Source of the DNA: an uncultured Draconibacterium sp. | GTDB taxonomy: Bacteria; Bacteroidota; Bacteroidia; Bacteroidales; Prolixibacteraceae | Direction: 5' to 3' | DNA length: 40,533 bases | NCBI GenBank assembly: GCA_947492175.1 | Contig: CANLMQ010000047.1 | Coordinates: 1 to 40,533, forward strand | Shown: positions 7,893 through 16,709 of the stretch, piece by piece | Position numbering within the stretch: position 1 is the stretch's first letter | Layout: the number at the start of each line of letters is the position of its first letter | Position numbers and translations under genes: made by a program | The notes under the pieces: model-generated | Database searches by the model: none | Seen by the model: only the letters and a program-made list of their open reading frames with translations | What the model was told of the DNA's origin: nothing

Positions 7893-10166
7893 ATGGAAAA
7901 TTTTTACTTGATTTTAGTGGTCGTTCTTTTTGCCCTGGCGATCTCTGACCTGATTGTTGGCGTTAGTAACGACGCTGTCAACTTTTTGAACTCTGCGATT
8001 GGTTCGAAAGCTGCTCCCAAGTGGGTTATTTTCTTAATGGCTAGTTTAGGAGTTTTAATTGGAGCAACCTTCTCCAATGGAATGATGGAAGTTGCCCGTA
8101 AAGGGATTTTTCATCCCGAAATGTTCTATTTCTCCGAAATCATGATCATATTTATGGCAGTAATGATCACAGATGTGATCTTGCTTGATATGTTTAATAC
8201 TTTCGGAATGCCAACATCCACAACTGTTTCAATAGTATTCGAGTTGCTTGGTTCGGCTGTGGCAGTTTCTATTGTGAAAATAAAAATGAATGGTGGAAAT
8301 GTTCTGCTGGAATTGTCGCAGTACATAAACTCAAGTAAAGCACTTGCCATTATTACTGGTATATTAATGTCGGTGTTTATTGCTTTCTCGGTGGGAGCAA
8401 TAGTACAGTACATAACGCGTATGCTTTTTTCCTTTAAATACCGTGGCCCGATGAAATATTTTGGTTCGGCATTTGGAGGACTGGCAATTACCGCAATTAC
8501 TTATTTCATTTTAATTAAAGGAATGAAAGGTTCGTCGTATGCAGATCTGGAATTAAGTAGTGGAATTTCCTTGCAAGGTTGGTTTAAGGCACATTCCGGA
8601 CTGGTTCTTTTATATAGTTTTGGTTTCTGGGTTGTATTTATTCAATTGCTGAAATGGGTATTCAACATTAAAATTTTAAAAGTGGTTGTATTGGCCGGAA
8701 CCTTTGCTTTGGCAATGGCTTTTGCCGGTAACGACCTTGTAAACTTTATTGGAGTTCCATTGGCCGGTTATAACTCGTTTCAGGCCTGGATGGCCGAAGG
8801 AGCAACCAATCCCGATGCGTTTGGAATGGCCATGCTTGCCGGGAAAGTTGGTACGCCTACCTATATGCTGTTGATAGCAGGTTTGGTTATGATTATCACC
8901 TTAATCATGTCGAAAAAGGCAAAATCGGTAATTGCCACTTCACTTGATTTGTCACGTCAGAACGAAGGAGAAGAACGTTTTGGATCGTCGTTTGGAGCGA
9001 GAGTAATCGTGCGTGGGGCCACTAATTTTAATAAAAAGCTGGTTCGGTTGATTCCTGTTTCTGTTGCAAATGGAATTCAGTCGAGGTTTGAAGCGCATTC
9101 GTACGTACATGAAGATGATCCGGACGCTCCGGCTTTTGATAAGATCCGTGCATCGGTAAATCTGGTTGTTGCCAGTATTCTAATCGCCATTGGTACTTCA
9201 TTAAAACTTCCCTTATCTACCACTTATGTTACTTTTATGGTTGCAATGGGTACTTCATTGTCCGACCGGGCCTGGGATCGCGAAAGTGCTGTTTACCGGA
9301 TTTCAGGAGTTTTTGCTGTTATTGGCGGATGGTTTTTAACTGCTCTAATTGCTTTTTCTGTTGCAGGAGTTGTTGCATTGTTAATTGCACTTAGCGGTAA
9401 ATTTATGATTTTTGTATTTGTTGCAGTAGCCATATTTATGGTTCTACGTACACATACCATGCTTAAAAAACGTAATGCATTAAAACTCGACGACGAAGAA
9501 GAAGATATTGATGAGCAAGATGCTTTTGAACAGATCATTTCTAAAAGTTCAAAACAGGTAGTTAAGTCATTTGTTACGAGTAACCAGATTATTACGCTTG
9601 GTATTGAAAGTTTCTTAAAAGAAGATCGGGCTGGATTGAAAAAAGTTCAGGAGTCGTGCAGGGAATTTTCGAAAAAGGCAAAGCGACAAAGAGATAAAGT
9701 ATATTCTACGGTTACTCAATTAAAAGATGGTACACTCGAAACCAGTCATTTTTATGTACAAATGATGGAGCATAAAAGAGAAATGGCACATGCAGTTCAT
9801 TTTATGCTGGAACCGATGATTGTACATGTTGAAAATAATCATAAGCCTTTCACTCCTGATCAGGAACAAGAGCTTAACGATCTTGTTTCGCAAACCGATA
9901 GCTTTTATAACTACATTTTACATGTAGTAAAAGAAGAAAATTTTGATGAGCTGGATAATTTAATTTCTGAACGAGACAAGATATTGAATAATCTTAAAAG
10001 GCTGGAAAAGAGTCAGATAAAGCGGATTAAGAATAAAGCAGTTAATACACGTAATTCACAACTTTTCTTTAAAATAATTTCGGAAGTTGAACAGTTGTTA
10101 TTGCATACTGTTAATCTGGTTAAATCAGAACGCGACTTTATTATTTATACACGAAAATCGAAGTAA
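7893..10166 (+). CDS. PiT-family inorganic phosphate transporter with C-terminal PhoU-like domain
   Basis: The 757-residue inner-membrane protein has two copies of the PiT signature: Gly-Val-Ser-Asn-Asp-Ala-Val-Asn-Phe near the N-terminus and Ala-Gly-Asn-Asp-Leu-Val-Asn-Phe around residue 285. About twelve hydrophobic segments are spread up to about residue 525. The last 220 residues are soluble, helical and charged, with PhoU-like character. This enlarged form is common in Bacteroidota, whereas E. coli Pit has about 500 residues. The family exchanges metal-phosphate with protons or sodium at low affinity. The PhoU-like tail could gate transport or link it to phosphate signalling. It is transcribed divergently from the kinase gene and closed by its own terminator, so it is a single-gene unit. 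Confidence 0.93.
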   Translation: MENFYLILVVVLFALAISDLIVGVSNDAVNFLNSAIGSKAAPKWVIFLMASLGVLIGATFSNGMMEVARKGIFHPEMFYFSEIMIIFMAVMITDVILLDMFNTFGMPTSTTVSIVFELLGSAVAVSIVKIKMNGGNVLLELSQYINSSKALAIITGILMSVFIAFSVGAIVQYITRMLFSFKYRGPMKYFGSAFGGLAITAITYFILIKGMKGSSYADLELSSGISLQGWFKAHSGLVLLYSFGFWVVFIQLLKWVFNIKILKVVVLAGTFALAMAFAGNDLVNFIGVPLAGYNSFQAWMAEGATNPDAFGMAMLAGKVGTPTYMLLIAGLVMIITLIMSKKAKSVIATSLDLSRQNEGEERFGSSFGARVIVRGATNFNKKLVRLIPVSVANGIQSRFEAHSYVHEDDPDAPAFDKIRASVNLVVASILIAIGTSLKLPLSTTYVTFMVAMGTSLSDRAWDRESAVYRISGVFAVIGGWFLTALIAFSVAGVVALLIALSGKFMIFVFVAVAIFMVLRTHTMLKKRNALKLDDEEEDIDEQDAFEQIISKSSKQVVKSFVTSNQIITLGIESFLKEDRAGLKKVQESCREFSKKAKRQRDKVYSTVTQLKDGTLETSHFYVQMMEHKREMAHAVHFMLEPMIVHVENNHKPFTPDQEQELNDLVSQTDSFYNYILHVVKEENFDELDNLISERDKILNNLKRLEKSQIKRIKNKAVNTRNSQLFFKIISEVEQLLLHTVNLVKSERDFIIYTRKSK

Positions 10167-10188
10167 GTTTAATTACTTTCTATATTTC

Positions 10189-10217
10189 AAGGCCGGACAA
10201 TTTGTCTGGCCTTTTTT
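10189..10217 (+). terminator. intrinsic terminator after the PiT gene
   Basis: AAGGCCGGACA pairs with TGTCTGGCCTT (one G-T pair) around a 3-nt loop, followed by six T's. Confidence 0.9.
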
Positions 10218-10319
10218 ATTAAAAACAATTGTCATTTTCAAAAGAGTACATGGCTTCTGTTTAAGAAAGCGTTATTTATATCATTAATTATGTTTCCTGG
10301 ATTTACGAATGATATAAAT

Positions 10320-10336
10320 GTTACATTTTTGTTACA
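10320..10336 (-). promoter_or_regulatory. inverted pair of Pho-type hexamers
   Basis: GTTACA occurs at 10320-10325 and again at 10331-10336. On the minus strand these read TGTAAC twice with an 11-nt period, the same unit as the repeats at 10411. No -7 element is in phase on that strand and no minus-strand gene follows. It may be an auxiliary upstream operator of the porin promoter. The remainder of the 10167-10490 gap holds only the terminator and the repeats listed next. Confidence 0.4.
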
Positions 10337-10410
10337 AGGAGTGCAATGTTTCATTTTCATCTTAATTTCAGTATTTTAGGCATGTGCGATCTCTGTAAAT
10401 TTAATCGTTT

Positions 10411-10457
10411 TGTAATAATTCTGTAACTGGAGTGTAATAGCAATCCGCCACTTTTGC
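10411..10457 (+). promoter_or_regulatory. candidate Pho operator/promoter of the porin-pst operon
   Basis: TGTAAT (10411), TGTAAC (10422) and TGTAAT (10433) repeat with an exact 11-bp period. A -7-like CACTTTTGC follows, with TTTGC at 10453, exactly 20 nt after the start of the last repeat. The same arrangement, including the 20-nt distance, occurs at 18638-18673 and 23998-24033. Direct repeats with an 11-bp period that replace the -33 element are the known layout of PhoB boxes in other phyla. Assignment to PhoB is inference. Confidence 0.7.
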
Positions 10458-10490
10458 TGCAGAAAAAAACAAAATTCAATCTTAAGTAAA

Positions 10491-11480
10491 ATGAGAAAAA
10501 TAATTTTTTTATTGCTGACTATGTTAAGTGCTGGTGTAACAGCTTTTTCACAAAATTCAACTGAAGAATTCAAACCAAATGGAAAACCATTGGCTTTGAT
10601 TTTTACAAATTTTCATACAAGTACATCAGACGGAGAAACTACTCCGGAATTTGAAAATACGCGTGCATATTTAGGTTACGAGTACAATTTTAGCGAAGAG
10701 TTTTATGCAAAAATTGTTTTCGATGTTGGCGATCCTAAAGATGGTGGCGGACACCAGCTTTCTGCTTATTTGAAGAACGCATATCTGCAATATAAAAAAG
10801 GAAACCTGAAAGCTTATTTTGGGATGATTTCTACAACCCAGTTTAAAGTTTCCGAAAAACTTTGGGGAAATCGTTACATGATGAAATCGTACCAGGATGA
10901 ATACAAATTCAACTCAAGTGCCGACCTTGGATTTAATATTGATTACAAATTTGCCGATTTTATCAGTGCCGATTTTTCGGTAATTAACGGCGAGGGGTAC
11001 AAAAGAGTGCAAAACGATGATCTTGTACGTGCTGGAATTGGTACCACAATTAAGCCTGTAAAAGGAATTACTGCAAGGGTTTTTGTTGATCAAATGGGAG
11101 ATGAAGTAAAGCAAAAGTCGTTAGCTACGTTGCTTGCCTATACTAATGAGAAACTGGTTCTGGCAGGAGAATACAATTATCAGGCAAATCATAAAATGGT
11201 TGACGGACAAGATTTGTACGGAACTTCTTTTTACGCCACTTATAAACCAAATAAAGAGGTTAAGTTGTTTGCCCGTTACGATGATTTAAATTCAAAAAAA
11301 CTTGTAGGAGAATCAGAACCATGGCAAATCGAAAAAGATGGACAGTTAATGCTGGCCGGTGTTGAATATTCTCCTGTTAAAGGAGTAAAACTTACACCAA
11401 ATATTCGCTTCTGGAATCCTGATTTGAATGACGCCAAAAACACTACATACCTGTATTTAAGTGCAGAACTGAAATTTTAA
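10491..11480 (+). CDS. outer-membrane porin, probable phosphate-regulated (OprO/P-like)
   Basis: The 329-residue protein has a signal peptide (cut after Ala-Phe-Ser, about residue 20). The body consists of alternating amphipathic beta strands, and the C-terminus is Ala-Glu-Leu-Lys-Phe with the terminal Phe typical of outer-membrane barrels. The pattern resembles phosphate-selective porin O/P family proteins, though shorter than Pseudomonas OprP. It lies 39 nt before pstS in the same orientation and behind the 11-bp repeat promoter. It would admit phosphate or other small anions to the periplasm for PstS. Ion selectivity cannot be read from sequence; a general barrel is the alternative. Confidence 0.82.
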   Translation: MRKIIFLLLTMLSAGVTAFSQNSTEEFKPNGKPLALIFTNFHTSTSDGETTPEFENTRAYLGYEYNFSEEFYAKIVFDVGDPKDGGGHQLSAYLKNAYLQYKKGNLKAYFGMISTTQFKVSEKLWGNRYMMKSYQDEYKFNSSADLGFNIDYKFADFISADFSVINGEGYKRVQNDDLVRAGIGTTIKPVKGITARVFVDQMGDEVKQKSLATLLAYTNEKLVLAGEYNYQANHKMVDGQDLYGTSFYATYKPNKEVKLFARYDDLNSKKLVGESEPWQIEKDGQLMLAGVEYSPVKGVKLTPNIRFWNPDLNDAKNTTYLYLSAELKF

Positions 11481-11519
11481 AATAAATCACAGGAAACAAA
11501 AACATTAAAAGAGTAGAAA

Positions 11520-12593
11520 ATGAAACATTTAATAGTTTTAATCTTAGCCCTTTTCTTTTTAGGAGCTTGCTCAAACTCTTCAAGTAAAAAAGGTGAAGAA
11601 AAATCTGCAAGCAGTAAAAAAGTAACATTAACAGCTGCTGGAGCGACTTTCCCAATGCCATATTACAATATGGTGTTTAAAGCATACTCTGCCGAAACCG
11701 GAACATTGTTAACCTACGGAGGAATTGGATCCGGTGGTGGTATTCGAAGTTTAACCGACAAAGTGGTTGACTTTGGTGCAACCGATGCTTATCTGAACGA
11801 TGAAAAACTGGCTGCCATGCCTGCCGAAGTTGTGCATATTCCAACAGTTTTGGGAGCAGTGGTAATTGCTTATAATCTACCGGGTGTTGAAGAACTCAGA
11901 CTTTCAAACGAGTTGCTGGAGAAAATATTTATGGGTGAAATTACCAAATGGAACGATCCGGCATTGAAAGCGAATAACGCGGGAGTTGCTTTACCTGATA
12001 TGGATATTACATTTGTGCATCGTTCCGACGGTAGTGGTACTACCTATATTTTTAGCGATTACATGACAAAAATAAGCCCGCTTTGGGCAGAGAAAGTAGG
12101 TGCGGGGAAATCGCTGCAATGGCCTGTCGGAATGGGAGCCAAAGGGAATCCCGGAGTAGCCGGAACCATTAAACAAACAGAAGGTGCTATTGGGTACATC
12201 GGTTCTGAGTATGCGTTTGCACAAAAAATTCAAACAGCTAAAGTTCAGAACAGTGCAGGTAATTATATCGAGCCTTCCATTGCATCGGTTAGTGCCGCAG
12301 CAAAAGCAGAAATTCCTGCCGATACAAGAATTATGCTGACCAATTCTGCCGATCCGGAAGCTTATCCAATAAGTGGTTTTACCTGGATCATTCTTTACAA
12401 AGAACAGAATTACAATGGTCGTTCGAAGGAACAGGCTTTGGCAACTGTTACTTTCCTCGATTGGTTGGTAAGTGCCGATGCACAAGGCCAGGCAGAAAAA
12501 GTGCATTATGCTCCGCTTCCTGCTGCAGCTGCCGAAAAAGCAAAAACAATTTTGCACTCGGTTACCTTTGATGGTTCGCAGTTATTGAAGTAG
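11520..12593 (+). CDS. pstS: phosphate ABC transporter substrate-binding lipoprotein PstS
   Basis: The 357-residue protein has a lipoprotein signal (Leu-Gly-Ala-Cys, Cys17). The PstS hallmarks are present: Gly-Ala-Thr-Phe-Pro-Met-Pro-Tyr-Tyr near the mature start, Gly-Ile-Gly-Ser-Gly-Gly-Gly-Ile-Arg, Val-Asp-Phe-Gly-Ala-Thr-Asp, and His-Arg-Ser-Asp-Gly-Ser-Gly-Thr-Thr, which contacts phosphate. The length is normal for the family. It binds phosphate in the periplasm with high affinity and delivers it to PstCA. A G+C-rich hairpin in the 149-nt gap to pstC may let pstS be made in excess over the membrane subunits. Confidence 0.96.
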   Translation: MKHLIVLILALFFLGACSNSSSKKGEEKSASSKKVTLTAAGATFPMPYYNMVFKAYSAETGTLLTYGGIGSGGGIRSLTDKVVDFGATDAYLNDEKLAAMPAEVVHIPTVLGAVVIAYNLPGVEELRLSNELLEKIFMGEITKWNDPALKANNAGVALPDMDITFVHRSDGSGTTYIFSDYMTKISPLWAEKVGAGKSLQWPVGMGAKGNPGVAGTIKQTEGAIGYIGSEYAFAQKIQTAKVQNSAGNYIEPSIASVSAAAKAEIPADTRIMLTNSADPEAYPISGFTWIILYKEQNYNGRSKEQALATVTFLDWLVSADAQGQAEKVHYAPLPAAAAEKAKTILHSVTFDGSQLLK

Positions 12594-12649
12594 AGTAGAG
12601 CTTCTGGGGCCTGTATTTAATGTGTTATTACATTTTATATGGGAGAATT

Positions 12650-12667
12650 CTGCCTGAATGCAGGCAG
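12650..12667 (+). terminator. hairpin between pstS and pstC (partial terminator or mRNA stabiliser)
   Basis: CTGCCTG-AATG-CAGGCAG is a perfect 7-bp stem with a 4-nt loop. No T run follows, so it is more likely a processing or 3'-protecting structure than a full terminator. pstC continues the operon in the same orientation. Confidence 0.45.
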
Positions 12668-12742
12668 ATTCCCGTCTTCATTTGTAAAGAATAAGTAGAG
12701 TGTATTTTTCTTTTAATGTTCAACAAAGTCTAAGATCTATTG

Positions 12743-13594
12743 ATGAACAGCGATAAAATAACAAAAGCGGTACTTCTTTTTTCATCCTTCATTATACTTT
12801 TTGTAGCAGGTGGAATGATCTTCTCTTTAGTTGAAGGAGCAATTCCGGCTTTTAAAAGTTTTGGGTTAAAGTTTGTTTTTTCAAACAACTGGAATCCAAC
12901 TGCAGGGAAAGAGAATTACGGCGCATTGCCTTTTATTTCAGGAACAATTATAACAGCGGTTGCTGCCTTGTTAATCAGCCTGCCACTTTCGTTTTCGGCC
13001 TCGCTTTTTATTGGCGAATATTACCGTGGAACAAAACTGGCAAAAGTACTGGGAACAATGGTCGATTTGCTGGCCGGAATTCCATCAATAGTTTACGGGC
13101 TTTGGGGATTTTATGTGCTGCGGCCTTTGTTAATTGATTTAGGGTTGCCCAACCAGGGATTTGGTGTTTTTACAGCAAGTATAATTCTGGCCATTATGAT
13201 TATTCCGTACGCCACTTCTTTGAGCAACGAAATTATTTCAATGGTACCCAACGAATTAAAAGAGGCTGCCTATTCGTTAGGCGCAACAAAATCGGAGGTA
13301 GTATTTAATGTGGTTGTTCCTTCGGCCAGATCGGGAATTGTGGCCGGATACATTTTATCGTTTGGCCGTGCCCTGGGGGAAACCATGGCTGTAACCATGC
13401 TCATTGGAAATTCCAATGTTATTCCCGAAAGCTTTTTTAGTACCGGAAATACAATGGCTTCTGTTATTGCCAACCAGTTTGGCGAAGCCGAAGGATTAAA
13501 ACTGAGTGCGTTAATTGCCATTGGATTATTGTTGTTTCTGATTACAGGAATAATAAATGCCATCGGTAAATTTATAATCAAAAAAATGGCTTAA
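12743..13594 (+). CDS. pstC: phosphate ABC transporter permease PstC
   Basis: The 283-residue inner-membrane protein has about six transmembrane helices. It carries the permease EAA-type loop: Glu-Leu-Lys-Glu-Ala-Ala-Tyr-Ser-Leu-Gly-Ala-Thr followed by Gly-Arg-Ala-Leu-Gly-Glu-Thr-Met-Ala-Val, which is the PstC signature. The ATG at 12743 is preferred over the TTG directly before it. It forms the channel together with PstA. The stop is separated from the pstA start by a single base, which indicates translational coupling. Confidence 0.94.
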   Translation: MNSDKITKAVLLFSSFIILFVAGGMIFSLVEGAIPAFKSFGLKFVFSNNWNPTAGKENYGALPFISGTIITAVAALLISLPLSFSASLFIGEYYRGTKLAKVLGTMVDLLAGIPSIVYGLWGFYVLRPLLIDLGLPNQGFGVFTASIILAIMIIPYATSLSNEIISMVPNELKEAAYSLGATKSEVVFNVVVPSARSGIVAGYILSFGRALGETMAVTMLIGNSNVIPESFFSTGNTMASVIANQFGEAEGLKLSALIAIGLLLFLITGIINAIGKFIIKKMA

Positions 13595-13595
13595 A

Positions 13596-14480
13596 ATGGG
13601 TGGTGCATCAAAAATAATGGTTGATAATCTGGGGAGAAGAACAGTAAAAGATAAGTTCTTTAAGGGATTGGTTGTACTGCTTTCGGTAGTTACTATTTCG
13701 CCTATTGTTTTAATTATATACCAGCTTATTGCAAAAGGAATTAAGCAAATAAGTTTCGATTTTATTCTGAAAACTCCGCCCGATACTTTTGAAGCGATGA
13801 CTGCTTTAAGTAATGGTGAATTAATTCCTGGAGGTATTGCAAACGGTATAACCGGAACACTTTTAATGGTTGGTCTGGCTTCTGTTATTGCCATTCCTGT
13901 GGGTGTAGTCAGCGGAATTTATTTATATGAAAATCCGGGTAAATTTTTGGCTAATCTAACACGAAATGTGTCTGATATTTTACAAGGTGTACCTTCCATT
14001 GTTTTAGGATTAATAGCTTATATGTGGATTGTAAAACCTGTAACAAGTGGTTTTTCTGCACTGGCAGGCAGCGTTTCACTAGCCATTATGATGCTTCCAA
14101 TGATTATTCGTTCAACCGAGGAAACATTAAAAATGATTCCGCAAACGATTAAGGAAGCAGCTTTGGCTCTGGGTGTTCCTTATTACAAAGTAATTATAAG
14201 GGTGCTGATCCCAACCAGTTTTAGTGGTTTGCTAACTGGTATTTTACTTGGGATTTCAAGGGTTTTGGGAGAAACAGCTCCGTTAATGTTAACTGCTTTA
14301 GGTAGTACAATGATAAACCTCGACATTACCAAACCGACCAGTGCAGTTCCGCTGCTGATCTGGGAATTTTATAACGACCCGAATATGGTTGACCTAATAT
14401 GGAGTTCTTCCTTACTTTTAATGGGTATGGTATTGGCTCTGAATCTGATTTCGAAACGAATTGTCTCCCGAACAAAATAG
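13596..14480 (+). CDS. pstA: phosphate ABC transporter permease PstA
   Basis: The 294-residue membrane protein has about six helices. Its EAA loop is Thr-Ile-Lys-Glu-Ala-Ala-Leu-Ala-Leu-Gly-Val-Pro, followed by Ser-Arg-Val-Leu-Gly-Glu-Thr-Ala-Pro-Leu, the PstA version (Ala-Pro where PstC has Met-Ala-Val). Nearly contiguous with pstC and 12 nt before pstB. A second in-frame ATG at codon 8 (13617) could be used, but the first gives the tight pstC junction. Confidence 0.94.
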   Translation: MGGASKIMVDNLGRRTVKDKFFKGLVVLLSVVTISPIVLIIYQLIAKGIKQISFDFILKTPPDTFEAMTALSNGELIPGGIANGITGTLLMVGLASVIAIPVGVVSGIYLYENPGKFLANLTRNVSDILQGVPSIVLGLIAYMWIVKPVTSGFSALAGSVSLAIMMLPMIIRSTEETLKMIPQTIKEAALALGVPYYKVIIRVLIPTSFSGLLTGILLGISRVLGETAPLMLTALGSTMINLDITKPTSAVPLLIWEFYNDPNMVDLIWSSSLLLMGMVLALNLISKRIVSRTK

Positions 14481-14492
14481 AATAAGACTAAA

Positions 14493-15275
14493 ATGAACGA
14501 GAATACAGTTAAAATAAAAGATCCGGTACTTTCAATACGCGACCTGTATGTTTCATACGATAAAGGAAAGTATGCCGTTGATAATGTTTCGGCGGATTTA
14601 AAACGGAATGCCGTAACAGCTATTATGGGGCCGTCCGGATGCGGGAAAAGTACTATGCTGCGTGCAATTAACCGCATGCACGAACTCTACGAAAATATTG
14701 AAACAAAAGGCAGTTTGATTTTGAACGGGAAGGATATTACGCATATGCCAACCATTCAGTTGCGACGTAAAGTGGGTATGGTTTTTCAACGTCCGAATCC
14801 TTTCCCAACCATGAGCATTTACGATAATGTTATTGCAGGATATAAATTAAATGGCATTCGTTTAAAGAAAAAAGAACGGGATGAGATTGTAGAGCGTTCG
14901 TTAAGAGATGTTACGCTTTGGGATGAGGTGAAAGACACGCTGCATAAAAAAGGAAGTTTTCTTTCGGGAGGGCAGCAACAACGTTTGTGCATTGCGCGAG
15001 CATTGGCATTTGATCCTGAGGTAATTTTGCTCGACGAGCCTACATCTGCTCTCGATCCGGTGGCAACCTCGAAAATTGAAGACTTGCTGGTAAAATTAAA
15101 GGAACACTATTCAATTTTAATGGTAACTCATAATATGTCGCAGGCTGCCCGTATCTCCGATTATTCAATGTTTATGTATTTAGGCGAATTGGTAGAATAT
15201 GGAAAAACAAAAGACATGTTTACCAAACCAAAAGACCGAAGAACCGAGGAATATCTGACTGGTAAATTCGGTTAA
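14493..15275 (+). CDS. pstB: phosphate ABC transporter ATPase PstB
   Basis: The 260-residue ABC ATPase has Walker A Gly-Pro-Ser-Gly-Cys-Gly-Lys-Ser-Thr (46-54), Q loop Phe-Gln-Arg-Pro-Asn-Pro-Phe, signature Leu-Ser-Gly-Gly-Gln-Gln-Gln-Arg (from residue 157), Walker B Ile-Leu-Leu-Asp-Glu-Pro-Thr and the switch His in Val-Thr-His-Asn-Met. Gln-Arg-Pro-Asn-Pro-Phe-Pro and Ser-Ala-Leu-Asp-Pro-Val are characteristic of PstB within the ABC family. It powers PstSCA import of phosphate. Length is normal. phoU follows after 32 nt. Confidence 0.97.
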   Translation: MNENTVKIKDPVLSIRDLYVSYDKGKYAVDNVSADLKRNAVTAIMGPSGCGKSTMLRAINRMHELYENIETKGSLILNGKDITHMPTIQLRRKVGMVFQRPNPFPTMSIYDNVIAGYKLNGIRLKKKERDEIVERSLRDVTLWDEVKDTLHKKGSFLSGGQQQRLCIARALAFDPEVILLDEPTSALDPVATSKIEDLLVKLKEHYSILMVTHNMSQAARISDYSMFMYLGELVEYGKTKDMFTKPKDRRTEEYLTGKFG

Positions 15276-15307
15276 TTGTTTTAACTTCACTAAAATCAGA
15301 AATTATT

Positions 15308-15994
15308 ATGATATCGAAAAAAGACGAAGCAATAAATACGATTTTATCCGACTTTGAAGCGTTTGCCAACCTCTTGCTTAAGCAACTCGATTTGCTGGAG
15401 AAAGACATTAATTCTGACGAAAAAAAGAGCTCGGAAAAATGCCATAAGGAAATATTGGAAAACGAGAAAGAGCTGGATAAACTGGAAGTTAAGATCAGCG
15501 ATAAAATTGTAAATACAATTGCTTTATACCAGCCGGTTGCTTCCGATATTCGAAAGTTAATTGCCTGTTACCGAATAATTATCAGCCTCGAGCGGGTGGG
15601 CGACATGGTTGTAAATATATTAAGGCATACCGAAAATGTAAAAGGAACTCCGGTATTTGAGCATCTGCTTGATGTTATTACAAATATGCTGATGCAGGCT
15701 TCGAACATGGTAAATAAAGCGTTGCTTGCTTTTACAACCGACGACCGCGAGTTTGCCATCTGGACCATTAAAAACGATACAGTGGTAGATGAAATTAACC
15801 ATAAAATGTTAAAAAAGGCAATTAAGAAAAGCAGTACTTCGAAAGAAGATAAAGAGATGCTTACTAATTTTATAAGTATGAATGGAATGGTTACAAATAT
15901 TGAACGCATTGCCGATCATGCAACAAATATTGCTGAAGCAGCCATTTATTCTATCGAAGGGAAAGACTTACGACACGTAAAAAAAGTTGAATAA
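15308..15994 (+). CDS. phoU: phosphate-signalling regulator PhoU
   Basis: The 228-residue all-helical protein contains two PhoU repeats. Metal-cluster motifs are visible as Tyr-Arg-Ile-Ile-Ile-Ser-Leu-Glu-Arg-Val-Gly-Asp in the first half and Ile-Glu-Arg-Ile-Ala-Asp-His-Ala-Thr-Asn-Ile-Ala-Glu in the second. PhoU links the occupancy of PstSCAB to PhoR and keeps PhoB inactive when phosphate is plentiful. Located between pstB and the phoB gene (3-nt gap), it belongs to the same transcript, as in many bacteria. Confidence 0.95.
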   Translation: MISKKDEAINTILSDFEAFANLLLKQLDLLEKDINSDEKKSSEKCHKEILENEKELDKLEVKISDKIVNTIALYQPVASDIRKLIACYRIIISLERVGDMVVNILRHTENVKGTPVFEHLLDVITNMLMQASNMVNKALLAFTTDDREFAIWTIKNDTVVDEINHKMLKKAIKKSSTSKEDKEMLTNFISMNGMVTNIERIADHATNIAEAAIYSIEGKDLRHVKKVE

Positions 15995-15997
15995 CAT

Positions 15998-16681
15998 ATG
16001 GCAAATTCAATTCCGAAAATACTTATTGTTGACGACGAAAAAGATTTGTGTGAAATCCTGGAATTCAATCTTTCAAGCGAAGGATTTGATACGTCCACTG
16101 CACATTCGGCCGAGCAGGCATTAAAAAAGCCGCTTGATGAATTCGACTTGATTTTGCTGGATGTAATGATGGGTGAAATGTCGGGCTACAAAATGGCTGA
16201 TAAGATCAGAAAAGAGCTGCATTTCTCAGTGCCTATTATTTTCATGACCGCCAAAACGGCTGAGAACGATATTCTAACCGGGTTTAATGTAGGGGGCGAT
16301 GATTATATTTCGAAACCCTTTTCAATTAAAGAAGTGGTAGCCCGGATAAAAGCCGTTTTAAAAAGGGGGAGACAGGAGACTGTTTCGTCGAATGTGTTCA
16401 GAAACGAAGGACTCGAGGTAGATGTTCAAAGCAAAATTGCAACAATTGATAATGAACCTGTAAATCTTACACGAAAGGAATTTGAGATTCTTGCATTACT
16501 GTTAAAACATCAGGGACAATACATTGGCCGCAACGAAATACTCGATCGTATTTGGAGCGACGATGTGATTGTTACCGAGCGAAATGTTGATGTTAACATT
16601 GCCCGCCTCCGGAAAAAAATAGGCGATTACGGAAAACATATTGTAGGGAAATCGGGATACGGTTATGCCTTTAAAGAGTAA
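15998..16681 (+). CDS. phoB: response regulator PhoB
   Basis: The 227-residue OmpR/PhoB-type regulator has a receiver with Asp12/Asp13, phospho-site Asp55, Thr84 and Lys106. The C-terminal winged helix contains Arg-Asn-Val-Asp-Val-Asn-Ile-Ala-Arg-Leu-Arg-Lys-Lys. It starts 3 nt after phoU and is followed by the phoR-type kinase, so the operon order pst-phoU-phoB-phoR identifies it. It is the most likely factor to bind the 11-bp TGTAAT/C repeats in this window. The first response regulator (5910-6608) is a paralogue, and cross-talk cannot be excluded. Confidence 0.9.
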   Translation: MANSIPKILIVDDEKDLCEILEFNLSSEGFDTSTAHSAEQALKKPLDEFDLILLDVMMGEMSGYKMADKIRKELHFSVPIIFMTAKTAENDILTGFNVGGDDYISKPFSIKEVVARIKAVLKRGRQETVSSNVFRNEGLEVDVQSKIATIDNEPVNLTRKEFEILALLLKHQGQYIGRNEILDRIWSDDVIVTERNVDVNIARLRKKIGDYGKHIVGKSGYGYAFKE

Positions 16682-16709
16682 TAGTTAAAATTATTAAAAT
16701 CAGGAAAAC

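Noticed and set aside
11991..12557. Long minus-strand frame (188 codons) opposite pstS
   Set aside because: Cys-, Ser- and Arg-rich translation with no recognisable domain. It is the antisense shadow of pstS, which has clear family motifs.
12683..12699. TGTAAA/AGTAGA at 11 bp before pstC as another Pho-type operator
   Set aside because: Only two poor units and no -7 TTTG at the 20-nt distance. pstC is better explained as a continuation of the pstS transcript.
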